Source of the DNA: Lachnospiraceae bacterium
Lineage (GTDB): Bacteria; Bacillota; Clostridia; Lachnospirales; Lachnospiraceae
Assembly (NCBI GenBank): GCA_024691145.1
Contig: JAILNW010000368.1
Location: 1-15,814, forward strand
Reading direction: 5' to 3'
DNA: 15,814 nucleotides
In this document: piece after piece, positions 1-6,775 of the stretch
Numbering within the stretch: position 1 is the stretch's first letter
Layout: every line of letters begins with the position of its first letter
Program-made: the position numbers and the translations under genes
Notes under the pieces: generated by a model
Seen by the model: only the letters and a program-made list of their open reading frames with translations
Told to the model about the DNA's origin: nothing
Databases searched by the model: none

Positions 1-642
1 GAAAACTATGAGAAGATAATTAAATTAGAATTGCCTAATAATAATAATATTGGGTATGGTTACAGGAATAAGGCATTAAAATACTCAGTTAGTATGGATA
101 CAAACAAAAAAATATCTATAGATTTAGATAATGATGGAAAAGAAGACAGCCTGTCATTTGAAATAATGGAAAATAACAGGTCAAGATACAGTAAGATGTA
201 TGTTAATAAAGGGGAGGAAAACGAAGCTGTATATAACTTTGATGATGAATATTTATATTCATATAATAACAGAATAATAGATATTGATAAAACTGATAAT
301 TATAAAGAAATTGTGTTGGAACAAGATAAAGATAATTGGATATATACAATTTTAAGATATGATGGTAAGAATATAGAAAAAATATGTGATTATCAAGGTA
401 TTATAGAAATAGATGAAGATGGAAATTGCATAGGATATAATCCGTTAGATACTGAGTCGGTTTATGTAAATCCTGATGGAAAATATTTGATATTGGATGA
501 AAATACAGAGGGAGATTACCGTGATTTGACAGACAAAGAACTTAAGTTTGTATTTGAAGATCAGTATGGAAACTATTGGTATACAGAAAAAAAGGATTAT
601 ATGAAAGATATTATAAATGATGCTATAAAAGAGAAAAAATAA
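1..642 (+). CDS. C-terminal part of an unrecognised acidic, possibly secreted protein (5' partial)
   Basis: The frame is open from the first base, so 213 residues of a longer protein are visible and its start lies outside the window. A TTG at 31 is the first in-frame start-like codon, but no ribosome binding site precedes it. The protein is very rich in Asp, Asn, Glu, Lys and Tyr. It contains short Asp/Asn loops such as DLDNDGKEDS (near residue 42) and EIDEDGNCIGYN, with repeated beta-strand-like stretches between them. Such loops resemble the calcium-binding-like turns of FG-GAP or dockerin-type extracellular proteins, so an exported or lipoprotein-anchored protein is possible, but the N-terminus that would show a signal peptide is missing. 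The tail ends in a Lys-rich segment. No enzyme motif is visible and I do not recognise a family. It is separated from the next gene by a terminator. Confidence 0.75.
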   Translation, partial: ENYEKIIKLELPNNNNIGYGYRNKALKYSVSMDTNKKISIDLDNDGKEDSLSFEIMENNRSRYSKMYVNKGEENEAVYNFDDEYLYSYNNRIIDIDKTDNYKEIVLEQDKDNWIYTILRYDGKNIEKICDYQGIIEIDEDGNCIGYNPLDTESVYVNPDGKYLILDENTEGDYRDLTDKELKFVFEDQYGNYWYTEKKDYMKDIINDAIKEKK

Positions 643-651
643 AAATTTATA

Positions 652-686
652 TGTACACTAAGGCCAAGGCTTTAGTGTACATTTTT
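652..686 (+). terminator. Intrinsic terminator after the 5' partial gene
   Basis: A perfect 10-bp stem (652-661 with 672-681, TGTACACTAA arm) extends by a G-T and a G-C pair. It has a short CCAAGG loop and is followed by TTTTT at 682-686. It starts 9 nt after the stop codon at 640-642. Stem quality plus T-run make this a clear Rho-independent terminator. The T-run on the + side and the gene order favour rightward use. Confidence 0.9.
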
Positions 687-788
687 ATACTACAAAGCTA
701 ATGTAATTTAATTGTTTATGTGTTAGAATATATATAGTTTTAATATTTATGAGGAAGGAAGTCGTATCGTGATGATTTTTTTGTTAGG

Positions 789-817
789 TTGCAAAATATC
801 ACTTAATTATATATAAT
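789..817 (+). promoter_or_regulatory. Sigma-70/SigA-type promoter for the rsmF operon
   Basis: TTGCAA at 789-794 and a consensus TATAAT at 812-817 are separated by exactly 17 nt. Transcription would begin near 824, giving a leader of about 34 nt before the ATG at 858. This supports that ATG over an in-frame TTG at 819, which would lie upstream of the predicted transcript start. A second, weaker extended -10 (TGTTAGAAT, 721-729) lies farther upstream without a good -35. Confidence 0.65.
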
Positions 818-843
818 ATTGTTAGTATTGAAATTAAATGATG

Positions 844-849
844 AGAGGA
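844..849 (+). promoter_or_regulatory. Ribosome binding site that sets the rsmF start
   Basis: AGAGGA at 844-849 lies 8 nt before the ATG at 858. The in-frame TTG at 819 has no such site, so this element decides the start. Confidence 0.75.
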
Positions 850-857
850 TTATTATA

Positions 858-2261
858 ATGCTTCCAGTTAAATATACAGATAGAATAAAAGAATTATTAG
901 GTGAAGAAGCAGATAAATACTTTGACTGTTTTTCCAAGCCATTTTATCAGGGATTAAGAATTAATACATTAAAAATAAATAGAGAAGAGTTTCAAAATAT
1001 AAGCCCCTACGAAGTTAAGGATATAAGCTGGACTAAGAAGGGCTTTTATTATGATGCAAAGGACAAGCCGGCAAAGCACCCATACTACTATGCTGGGCTT
1101 TATTATATACAGGAACCAAGTGCCATGGCACCTGCATCATTTCTTCCTGTAGAGAGCCACGACAAGGTGCTTGATTTGTGCGCAGCACCAGGAGGAAAAA
1201 GTACGGAACTTGCAGCAAAGCTTGATTCTACCGGAGTCCTTGTGACAAATGATATAAGCGGATCAAGAGCAAAGGCACTTCTAAAAAACATAGAATTATC
1301 AGGTGTCAAGAATGCAATTGTAACAAATGAAGCTCCATTTGAACTTGCAAAGCATTTTGAAGGATTCTTTGATAAAATCTTAGTTGATGCACCATGTTCA
1401 GGAGAAGGAATGTTTAGAAAAGACCCTGCAATAACAAAAAACTGGGAGCAGTATGGAGTAGAATACTACAGCAAACTTCAAAGAGAAATAATAACATATG
1501 CAGCAAAGATGCTAAAACCAGGTGGATACATGATATATTCAACATGTACATTTTCACCAGAGGAAGATGAAGGAACCCTTAGATACCTTATGGAAAATGA
1601 AGAAGGATTTACAGTAGAGAAGATAGATTATGACTTTGGGGACTGTGGACATGTGGACTGGCTTAAGTTTGTTGAAGAATATAAAGATAAAGACAATACA
1701 CCATATGAGTGTATTAAAAATGCTAAAAGACTATGGCCACATAAGATTAATGGAGAAGGCCATTTTGTTGCACTTCTAAAAAAATCAGAAGATGCAGCCT
1801 CAGGATACCCACAGATTCAGACTGTAAGAAAATCCTATGCCAAGGACCTTCCAGATGAATTTATGGAATTTATTAAACATATAGACATTGATTTTGACAT
1901 AAACAGATTTATAGTAAACAAAGAACGAATATATTACATTCCAGAGTTTATGCTTGATGTAAAGGGCATAAAGGTTTTAAGAAATGGTCTTTTAATGGGT
2001 GAGATTAAAAAGAACAGATTCGAACCTAGCCAGGCTCTGGCCTGCGCATTAAAAATGCAGGAATATGATAATGTTATAAACTTTCATGTGGATGATGAGA
2101 GAGTTATAAGATACCTTAAGGGAGAAACTGTAGAATTTGACGGGGATTACAGCTATAACGGCTGGTGCCTTGTTGGAGTAGATGGTTACTCACTTGGATT
2201 TGGCAAGATTAATAAAGGAACTATTAAGAATAAATATCTCTCTGGATGGAGATGGATGTAG
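858..2261 (+). CDS. rsmF: rRNA cytosine-C5 methyltransferase, RsmF/NOL1-NOP2-Sun family
   Basis: This is an SAM-dependent m5C methyltransferase acting on rRNA (RsmF/YebU group), 467 residues from the chosen ATG. An N-terminal NusB-independent RNA-contacting segment opens with MLPVKYTDRIKELLG. The Rossmann methyltransferase core follows. Motif I is VLDLCAAPGGKS (D106 to K114, SAM pocket). Motif IV is DAPCSGEGMF (C180, the cysteine used for product release in this family). Motif VI is YSTCTFSPEED (C230, the expected nucleophile). The C-terminal ~150 residues, with GEIKKNRFEPSQALA, match the PUA-like tail of RsmF-type rather than RsmB-type enzymes. The start is set by AGAGGA at 844-849 and agrees with the promoter position. 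It is first in a four-gene operon. The exact rRNA target cytosine cannot be read from the sequence; RsmF of E. coli modifies 16S rRNA, so 16S is the likeliest substrate. Confidence 0.92.
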   Translation: MLPVKYTDRIKELLGEEADKYFDCFSKPFYQGLRINTLKINREEFQNISPYEVKDISWTKKGFYYDAKDKPAKHPYYYAGLYYIQEPSAMAPASFLPVESHDKVLDLCAAPGGKSTELAAKLDSTGVLVTNDISGSRAKALLKNIELSGVKNAIVTNEAPFELAKHFEGFFDKILVDAPCSGEGMFRKDPAITKNWEQYGVEYYSKLQREIITYAAKMLKPGGYMIYSTCTFSPEEDEGTLRYLMENEEGFTVEKIDYDFGDCGHVDWLKFVEEYKDKDNTPYECIKNAKRLWPHKINGEGHFVALLKKSEDAASGYPQIQTVRKSYAKDLPDEFMEFIKHIDIDFDINRFIVNKERIYYIPEFMLDVKGIKVLRNGLLMGEIKKNRFEPSQALACALKMQEYDNVINFHVDDERVIRYLKGETVEFDGDYSYNGWCLVGVDGYSLGFGKINKGTIKNKYLSGWRWM

Positions 2262-2266
2262 GGGAG
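2261..2266 (+). promoter_or_regulatory. Ribosome binding site overlapping the rsmF stop codon
   Basis: GGGGAG begins on the last base of the rsmF TAG (2259-2261) and lies 5 nt before the ATG at 2272. This fixes the next gene's start there rather than at an upstream in-frame ATG inside rsmF (2182). It also implies translational coupling between the two genes. Confidence 0.7.
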
Positions 2267-2271
2267 TCAAA

Positions 2272-3687
2272 ATGAGACTTGATAAGTTATTATGTGAATG
2301 TGGATATGGAACAAGAAGTGAAGTAAAGAAAAAACTTAAGGACAGAACCGTAACAGTAAATGATAAGATAATAACTGACGGTGCATTTAAGGCAGATTTT
2401 GAAAATGATATAATAAAAGTTAATAATAAAATAGTGCAGTATGAAGAGTATGTATACTACGTGCTTAACAAACCACAGGGGGTAGTTTCTGCAACAAGGG
2501 ATAACCTGCATAAAACAGTAGTTGACCTTATTGAAAATGAAACCCATGATGATATATTTCCTGTGGGAAGACTTGATATAGATACAGAGGGACTGCTTAT
2601 AATAACAAATGATGGACAGTTTTCACATAAGCTTATGTCACCAAAGAAAAAAGTTGATAAAGTATATTATGCCATTGTAGATGGCATGGTAACTGATAAA
2701 GAGATAGAAGCTTTTTCAAAGGGACTTGATATTGATGAAGAGTTTAAGGCACTTCCAGCAAGCCTTACTGTAATTGAAAGTGGAGATACATCAAGAGTTC
2801 TTGTTAAAATTCATGAAGGCAAGTTTCATCAGGTAAAAAGGATGTTCCAGGCAGTTGGCATGAAAGTACTTTATCTTGAAAGAGTAAGCATCGGTAATCT
2901 TAAGTTTGTATATCATAGTGAAGAAACAAAGGATTTGTATATGGGTACTAAGATGATTGCTTCAAATATCAAATCAGGAGACTATGTAAAACTTAAAAAA
3001 AGTGATTTTGACAATATAGACAAAGAGATAGATAATAAGGGAATCTTAGATGGTATAGAAGGTGTTATATTTGACCTTGACGGCACACTTATTGATTCCA
3101 TGTGGATGTGGAAGGAAATAGACAGAGAATATCTTGGTGGATATGGAATTGAACTTCCGGAAGATTTGCAAAGCTGCATAGAAGGAAAAAGCTTTTCTGA
3201 AACAGCAGTTTATTTTAAAGAGAGATTTAATATACCAGAATCTTTAGATGACATAAAGGATTACTGGAATGAGATGGCTTTTAATAAATATAAAAATGAA
3301 GTGCCTTTAAAAAATGGTGTTATGGAATTTTTAACATTTCTTAAGGAAAAGGGCATAAAAACAGGCATTGCAACAAGTAATTCCAAGGAATTAGTAAGTG
3401 TAATAATGGATAAATATAATCTTTCTTCATGCTTTGATTCAGTAAGAACAGCTTGTGAAGTAGAAAAAGGAAAGCCATTTCCGGATATTTACCTGAAAGT
3501 AGCAGAGGATATAGGTGTTAATCCGGCAAAATGTCTTGTTTTCGAAGATGTATTGCAGGGAGTTAAAGCTGGAATTGCCGCAGGCATGAGAGTATGTGCA
3601 GTTTCTGATATACATTCTCAATATGATTTAGCTGCCATTAAAAGAGAAGCCCACAGCTTTATAAATGATTTTAAAGATTTACTGTAG
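2272..3687 (+). CDS. Fusion protein: RsuA-type pseudouridine synthase plus HAD-superfamily phosphatase
   Basis: A single uninterrupted frame of 471 residues holds two complete enzymes. Residues 1 to about 60 are an S4 RNA-binding domain (MRLDKLLCECGYGTRSEVKK). Residues ~65-240 are a pseudouridine synthase of the RsuA/RluB/RluE/RluF group, with the signature GRLDIDTEGLL and catalytic Asp at D102. These act on uridines in rRNA. After a ~20-residue charged linker, residues 264-471 form a HAD hydrolase of subfamily IA (beta-phosphoglucomutase-like). Motif I is DLDGT with D268 and D270, motif II T368/S369, motif III K401 (EKGKPFPD), and motif IV FED with E425-D426. A helical cap lies between motifs I and II. 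All catalytic residues of both halves are present, so neither half looks decayed. The HAD substrate is unknown; this subfamily usually dephosphorylates small sugar or nucleotide phosphates. The gene starts 10 nt after rsmF and is likely co-translated with it. Confidence 0.9.
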   Translation: MRLDKLLCECGYGTRSEVKKKLKDRTVTVNDKIITDGAFKADFENDIIKVNNKIVQYEEYVYYVLNKPQGVVSATRDNLHKTVVDLIENETHDDIFPVGRLDIDTEGLLIITNDGQFSHKLMSPKKKVDKVYYAIVDGMVTDKEIEAFSKGLDIDEEFKALPASLTVIESGDTSRVLVKIHEGKFHQVKRMFQAVGMKVLYLERVSIGNLKFVYHSEETKDLYMGTKMIASNIKSGDYVKLKKSDFDNIDKEIDNKGILDGIEGVIFDLDGTLIDSMWMWKEIDREYLGGYGIELPEDLQSCIEGKSFSETAVYFKERFNIPESLDDIKDYWNEMAFNKYKNEVPLKNGVMEFLTFLKEKGIKTGIATSNSKELVSVIMDKYNLSSCFDSVRTACEVEKGKPFPDIYLKVAEDIGVNPAKCLVFEDVLQGVKAGIAAGMRVCAVSDIHSQYDLAAIKREAHSFINDFKDLL

Positions 3688-3700
3688 GAGAGGATAACTA

Positions 3701-5680
3701 ATGTTTCTGCCAGTATGTTATGAGGATATGAAAAAAAGAGGCTGGGAAGAGGTTGATTTTGTATATATCATAGGAGATGCATATGTAGACCACCCTTCAT
3801 TTGGACCAGCAATTATAAGCAGAGTACTTGAGGCACATGGATATAAAGTAGGCATAATATCACAGCCTGACTGGAAAAATGATGAAAGCATAAAGATATT
3901 TGGCAGACCAAGACTTGGATTTCTGGTTTCTGCAGGAAATATGGATACAATGGTTAATCATTACACCGTTGCCAAGAAAAGAAGACAGACAGATGCCTAT
4001 ACACCAGGAGGGGGTATAGGTAAAAGACCAGACAGGGCAACTATTATTTACTGCAATTTTATAAGAAAAGTATTTAAGAAAGCACCTATTATTATAGGGG
4101 GAATAGAAGCAAGTCTTAGAAGAATGGCTCATTATGATTACTGGAGTGACACGGTAAAGAAGTCTATTCTTATAGATTCCCAGGCGGATCTTCTTTCCTA
4201 TGGAATGGGTGAAAAAACAATTGTAGAAATAGCAGACGCTTTAAATAGCGGAATAGATATAAAGGATATTACATTTATAAGAGGAACTGTGTACTGCACA
4301 AGACATATAGATGGAATCTATGATTATGTAAAGCTTCCGGACTATGAGGAAATAATAAAGGATAAAAAGACATTTGCAAGAAGTTTTAAGATGCAGTATG
4401 ACAATACAGATCCATACAGTGCAAAAACACTTATTGAAACTTATGATACAAACAGATATATAGTGCAGAATCCACCTGCTATGCCATTAACGGAGACGGA
4501 GATGGACGATATATATGCACTTCCTTATATGAGAAACTATCATCCTATGTATGAAAAGGACGGAGGAATTCCTGTAATCAATGAAATTAAATTCAGCCTT
4601 GTGAGCAACAGAGGATGTATAGGTGGATGCAGTTTCTGTGCATTAACATTTCACCAGGGAAGAATAATCCAGACAAGGAGCCATGAGTCCATTATTGAAG
4701 AAGCAAAAATTATGATAAAGGATAAGGACTTTAAAGGTTATATCAATGATGTAGGAGGCCCAACTGCGAATTTCAGACACCGTTCATGCAAGAAGCAGGA
4801 GAAGTACGGAGCCTGTGTTGGAAAACAGTGCTTATTCCCTACAAAGTGCAAGAACCTTTATGTTGACCATAAGGATTATCTTTCGCTTCTTAGAAAATTA
4901 AGAAGCCTTGAAGGAGTAAAGAAGGTATTTATTAAGTCTGGTATCAGATTTGATTATCTTATTTATGATGAAAATAAGGAGTTCTTTAATGAACTTTGCA
5001 AATATCATATAAGCGGACAACTTAAGGTTGCCCCTGAGCATGTAAGCAACAATGTTCTCAGGGTAATGGGAAAGCCAGATAATGAGGTTTATGAAAGATT
5101 CAGAGATGAATATGCAAGAATCAATAAGAAGTTAGGCATGAATCAGTTTGTTGTGCCATATCTTATGTCTTCACACCCAGGTTCCACAATGAAGGAAGCT
5201 GTGGAATTAGCTGAATATATAAGAGACCTTGGATATATGCCAGAACAGGTACAGGATTTTTATCCAACACCTTCAACAATATCCACATGCATTTATTACA
5301 GCGGATATGACCCAAGAACACTTGAAAAGGTATATGTTCCTGTAAATAAGCATGAAAAGGCAATGCAGAGAGCACTTATCCAGTACAGAAGAGAAGAAAA
5401 TTATGACCTGGTTAAGGAAGCTCTTACAATTGCAGGAAGACAGGATCTTATTGGTGATGGCCCTAAGTGTCTTATTGGCTGGAGAAGGGGTATGAAGATT
5501 AATCATAACCAGAACAGCAAAGATAATAAAAATCATAACAAAGATAATAAGATATCAAAGAATAATAAGAATATAAAAGATAATAAATCAGGAAAGCAAA
5601 AGTTTGATGCAAGAACTGATAAGCATAATGATAATAAAGGAAAGAGAAAAGCCATTAGAAACGTACATAAAAGAAAGTAA
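3701..5680 (+). CDS. ygiQ: YgiQ family radical SAM protein
   Basis: The 659-residue protein matches the YgiQ (UPF0313) family throughout. The N-terminal YgiQ domain begins MFLPVCYEDMKKRGW and includes DFVYIIGDAYVDHPSFGPA. The radical SAM core has NRGCIGGCSFCALTFHQGR, with 4Fe-4S ligands C306, C310 and C313 in a CX3CX2C pattern. A central Cys cluster (KKQEKYGACVGKQCLFPTKC) and the family C-terminal segment follow. Residues ~598-659 form a disordered, strongly basic Lys/Asn-rich tail. The reaction of YgiQ is not established; the fold resembles radical SAM methylthiotransferases and cobalamin-type enzymes. AGGAGAGG (3686-3693), overlapping the upstream stop, gives 7-nt spacing to the ATG. It lies 13 nt after one pseudouridine synthase and 14 nt before another, so a role in RNA modification is a fair inference but unproven. 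Confidence 0.93.
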   Translation: MFLPVCYEDMKKRGWEEVDFVYIIGDAYVDHPSFGPAIISRVLEAHGYKVGIISQPDWKNDESIKIFGRPRLGFLVSAGNMDTMVNHYTVAKKRRQTDAYTPGGGIGKRPDRATIIYCNFIRKVFKKAPIIIGGIEASLRRMAHYDYWSDTVKKSILIDSQADLLSYGMGEKTIVEIADALNSGIDIKDITFIRGTVYCTRHIDGIYDYVKLPDYEEIIKDKKTFARSFKMQYDNTDPYSAKTLIETYDTNRYIVQNPPAMPLTETEMDDIYALPYMRNYHPMYEKDGGIPVINEIKFSLVSNRGCIGGCSFCALTFHQGRIIQTRSHESIIEEAKIMIKDKDFKGYINDVGGPTANFRHRSCKKQEKYGACVGKQCLFPTKCKNLYVDHKDYLSLLRKLRSLEGVKKVFIKSGIRFDYLIYDENKEFFNELCKYHISGQLKVAPEHVSNNVLRVMGKPDNEVYERFRDEYARINKKLGMNQFVVPYLMSSHPGSTMKEAVELAEYIRDLGYMPEQVQDFYPTPSTISTCIYYSGYDPRTLEKVYVPVNKHEKAMQRALIQYRREENYDLVKEALTIAGRQDLIGDGPKCLIGWRRGMKINHNQNSKDNKNHNKDNKISKNNKNIKDNKSGKQKFDARTDKHNDNKGKRKAIRNVHKRK

Positions 5681-5694
5681 GGATTTAATTTTTT

Positions 5695-6711
5695 ATGAAG
5701 GAGATAATTGTTGGAAAGAACGAAGCCGGACAGAGGGTTGATAAGCTGCTTTTTAAGTATTTAAACAGCGCCCCTAAAAGCTTTGTTTACAAGATGCTAA
5801 GAAAGAAAAATATAGTACTTAATGATAAAAAATCAGAGGGCAACGAGATTTTAAAATTAAATGATAATATAAAGATTTATTTATCTGATGAAACATACGA
5901 TAAATTTAGTGGAAATGCATGTGAGGTTAAGGTAAATAAGTCTTTAGAACCTATAGCAGATGTTATATTTGAAAATGAGGATATATTATTCTTTAATAAG
6001 CCGGCAGGTGTGTTATCTCAAAAAGCTGAAAAGGATGATTATTCCCTGAATGAATATCTTATTGAATATATGCTTAATAATGGCAGTATAAGTGAAAATG
6101 AATTAAAATCATTTAAACCATCTATATGCAACAGGTTAGACAGGAACACAAGCGGGCTTGTTTGTTGCGGAAAAACTTTAAAAGGCACACAGTTTTTAAC
6201 GAGGTGTATAAGAGAAAGAGATGTTCATAAGTTTTATATTACTATAGTAAAGGGTATTATAAAAAAGTCTTTAACTATCGATGGATATTTAATTAAAGAT
6301 AGTAAAACTAATAAAGTCAGCATTACTAAGGATAAAAGGGATAATGCAGACAGGATTATTACAAAGATTATACCTGTAACGGATAATGGACGATATTCTG
6401 TTGTAAGGATAGAACTTGTAACTGGTAAAACACATCAGATAAGGGCGCATCTTTCAAGTATAGGTAATCCTATAATAGGTGATGTTAAGTATGGTGATAA
6501 AGAAGTTAACCAGTATGTGAGAAAGACTTACAAACTTAATAACCAGCTTCTTCATGCATACGAGATGATATTTGAAGAGGCTAAATGCGACAAAGAACTG
6601 CTTAAGGGTATTAATAATTACACTGTTAAAGCAGAACTTCCAAAGTTGTTTTTAAATATCCTTAAAGGTGAAGGGTTTAAGGACTTTTTGAAAAAGCAGA
6701 GGGTTGACTAA
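5695..6711 (+). CDS. RluA family pseudouridine synthase (RluC/RluD-like)
   Basis: This 338-residue enzyme isomerises uridine to pseudouridine in RNA, most likely 23S rRNA. Residues ~1-70 are an S4 RNA-binding domain (AGQRVDKLLFKYLNSAPKSF). The catalytic domain follows, with DILFFNKPAGVLSQKAE, the RluA signature CNRLDRNTSGLV carrying catalytic Asp D149, and the late motif LVTGKTHQIRAHLSSIGNPI. Length and domain order fit RluC/RluD/YlyB-type enzymes; which target it has cannot be decided here. Compared with the RsuA half of the fusion gene upstream, it carries RLDRNTSG instead of RLDIDTEG, so the two belong to different subfamilies and are not recent duplicates. AAGGA at 5679-5683 is 11 nt before the ATG, somewhat long. 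It is last in the four-gene operon; I see no hairpin terminator after it. Confidence 0.9.
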   Translation: MKEIIVGKNEAGQRVDKLLFKYLNSAPKSFVYKMLRKKNIVLNDKKSEGNEILKLNDNIKIYLSDETYDKFSGNACEVKVNKSLEPIADVIFENEDILFFNKPAGVLSQKAEKDDYSLNEYLIEYMLNNGSISENELKSFKPSICNRLDRNTSGLVCCGKTLKGTQFLTRCIRERDVHKFYITIVKGIIKKSLTIDGYLIKDSKTNKVSITKDKRDNADRIITKIIPVTDNGRYSVVRIELVTGKTHQIRAHLSSIGNPIIGDVKYGDKEVNQYVRKTYKLNNQLLHAYEMIFEEAKCDKELLKGINNYTVKAELPKLFLNILKGEGFKDFLKKQRVD

Positions 6712-6732
6712 TCAGGCTTTATAATATAAAAT
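6704..6732 (+). promoter_or_regulatory. Promoter for the AAA-ATPase/recU pair, overlapping the rluA stop
   Basis: TTGACT at 6704-6709 and TAAAAT at 6727-6732 are separated by 17 nt. The -35 box includes the last bases of the upstream reading frame. Predicted transcription starts near 6739, about 37 nt before the ATG at 6776. No terminator separates the upstream operon, so read-through could also reach these genes. Confidence 0.55.
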
Positions 6733-6775
6733 TACAGATATTGGAAGATTTATAGATAGATGGGAGGTTAAAGGT

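Noticed and set aside
769..816. 15-codon ORF (GTG start) with a GAGGAAGG site upstream, a possible leader peptide ahead of rsmF
   Set aside because: It lies upstream of and overlaps the best promoter (789-817), so it would not be on the rsmF transcript. It is too short to support by itself.
819..857. In-frame TTG start extending the methyltransferase by 13 residues
   Set aside because: There is no ribosome binding site before it and it lies upstream of the predicted transcript start near 824. ATG at 858 has AGAGGA at the right distance and gives the family-typical N-terminus.
2182..2271. Upstream in-frame ATG extending the RsuA-HAD fusion into rsmF
   Set aside because: The extension would overlap rsmF by 80 nt, has no ribosome binding site and does not look like protein of the family. 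The S4 domain begins cleanly at 2272.
6720..6725. TATAAT as -10 of the ATPase/nuclease gene
   Set aside because: The nearest good -35 (TTGACT, 6704-6709) is only 10 nt upstream. TAAAAT at 6727-6732 gives the correct 17-nt spacing.
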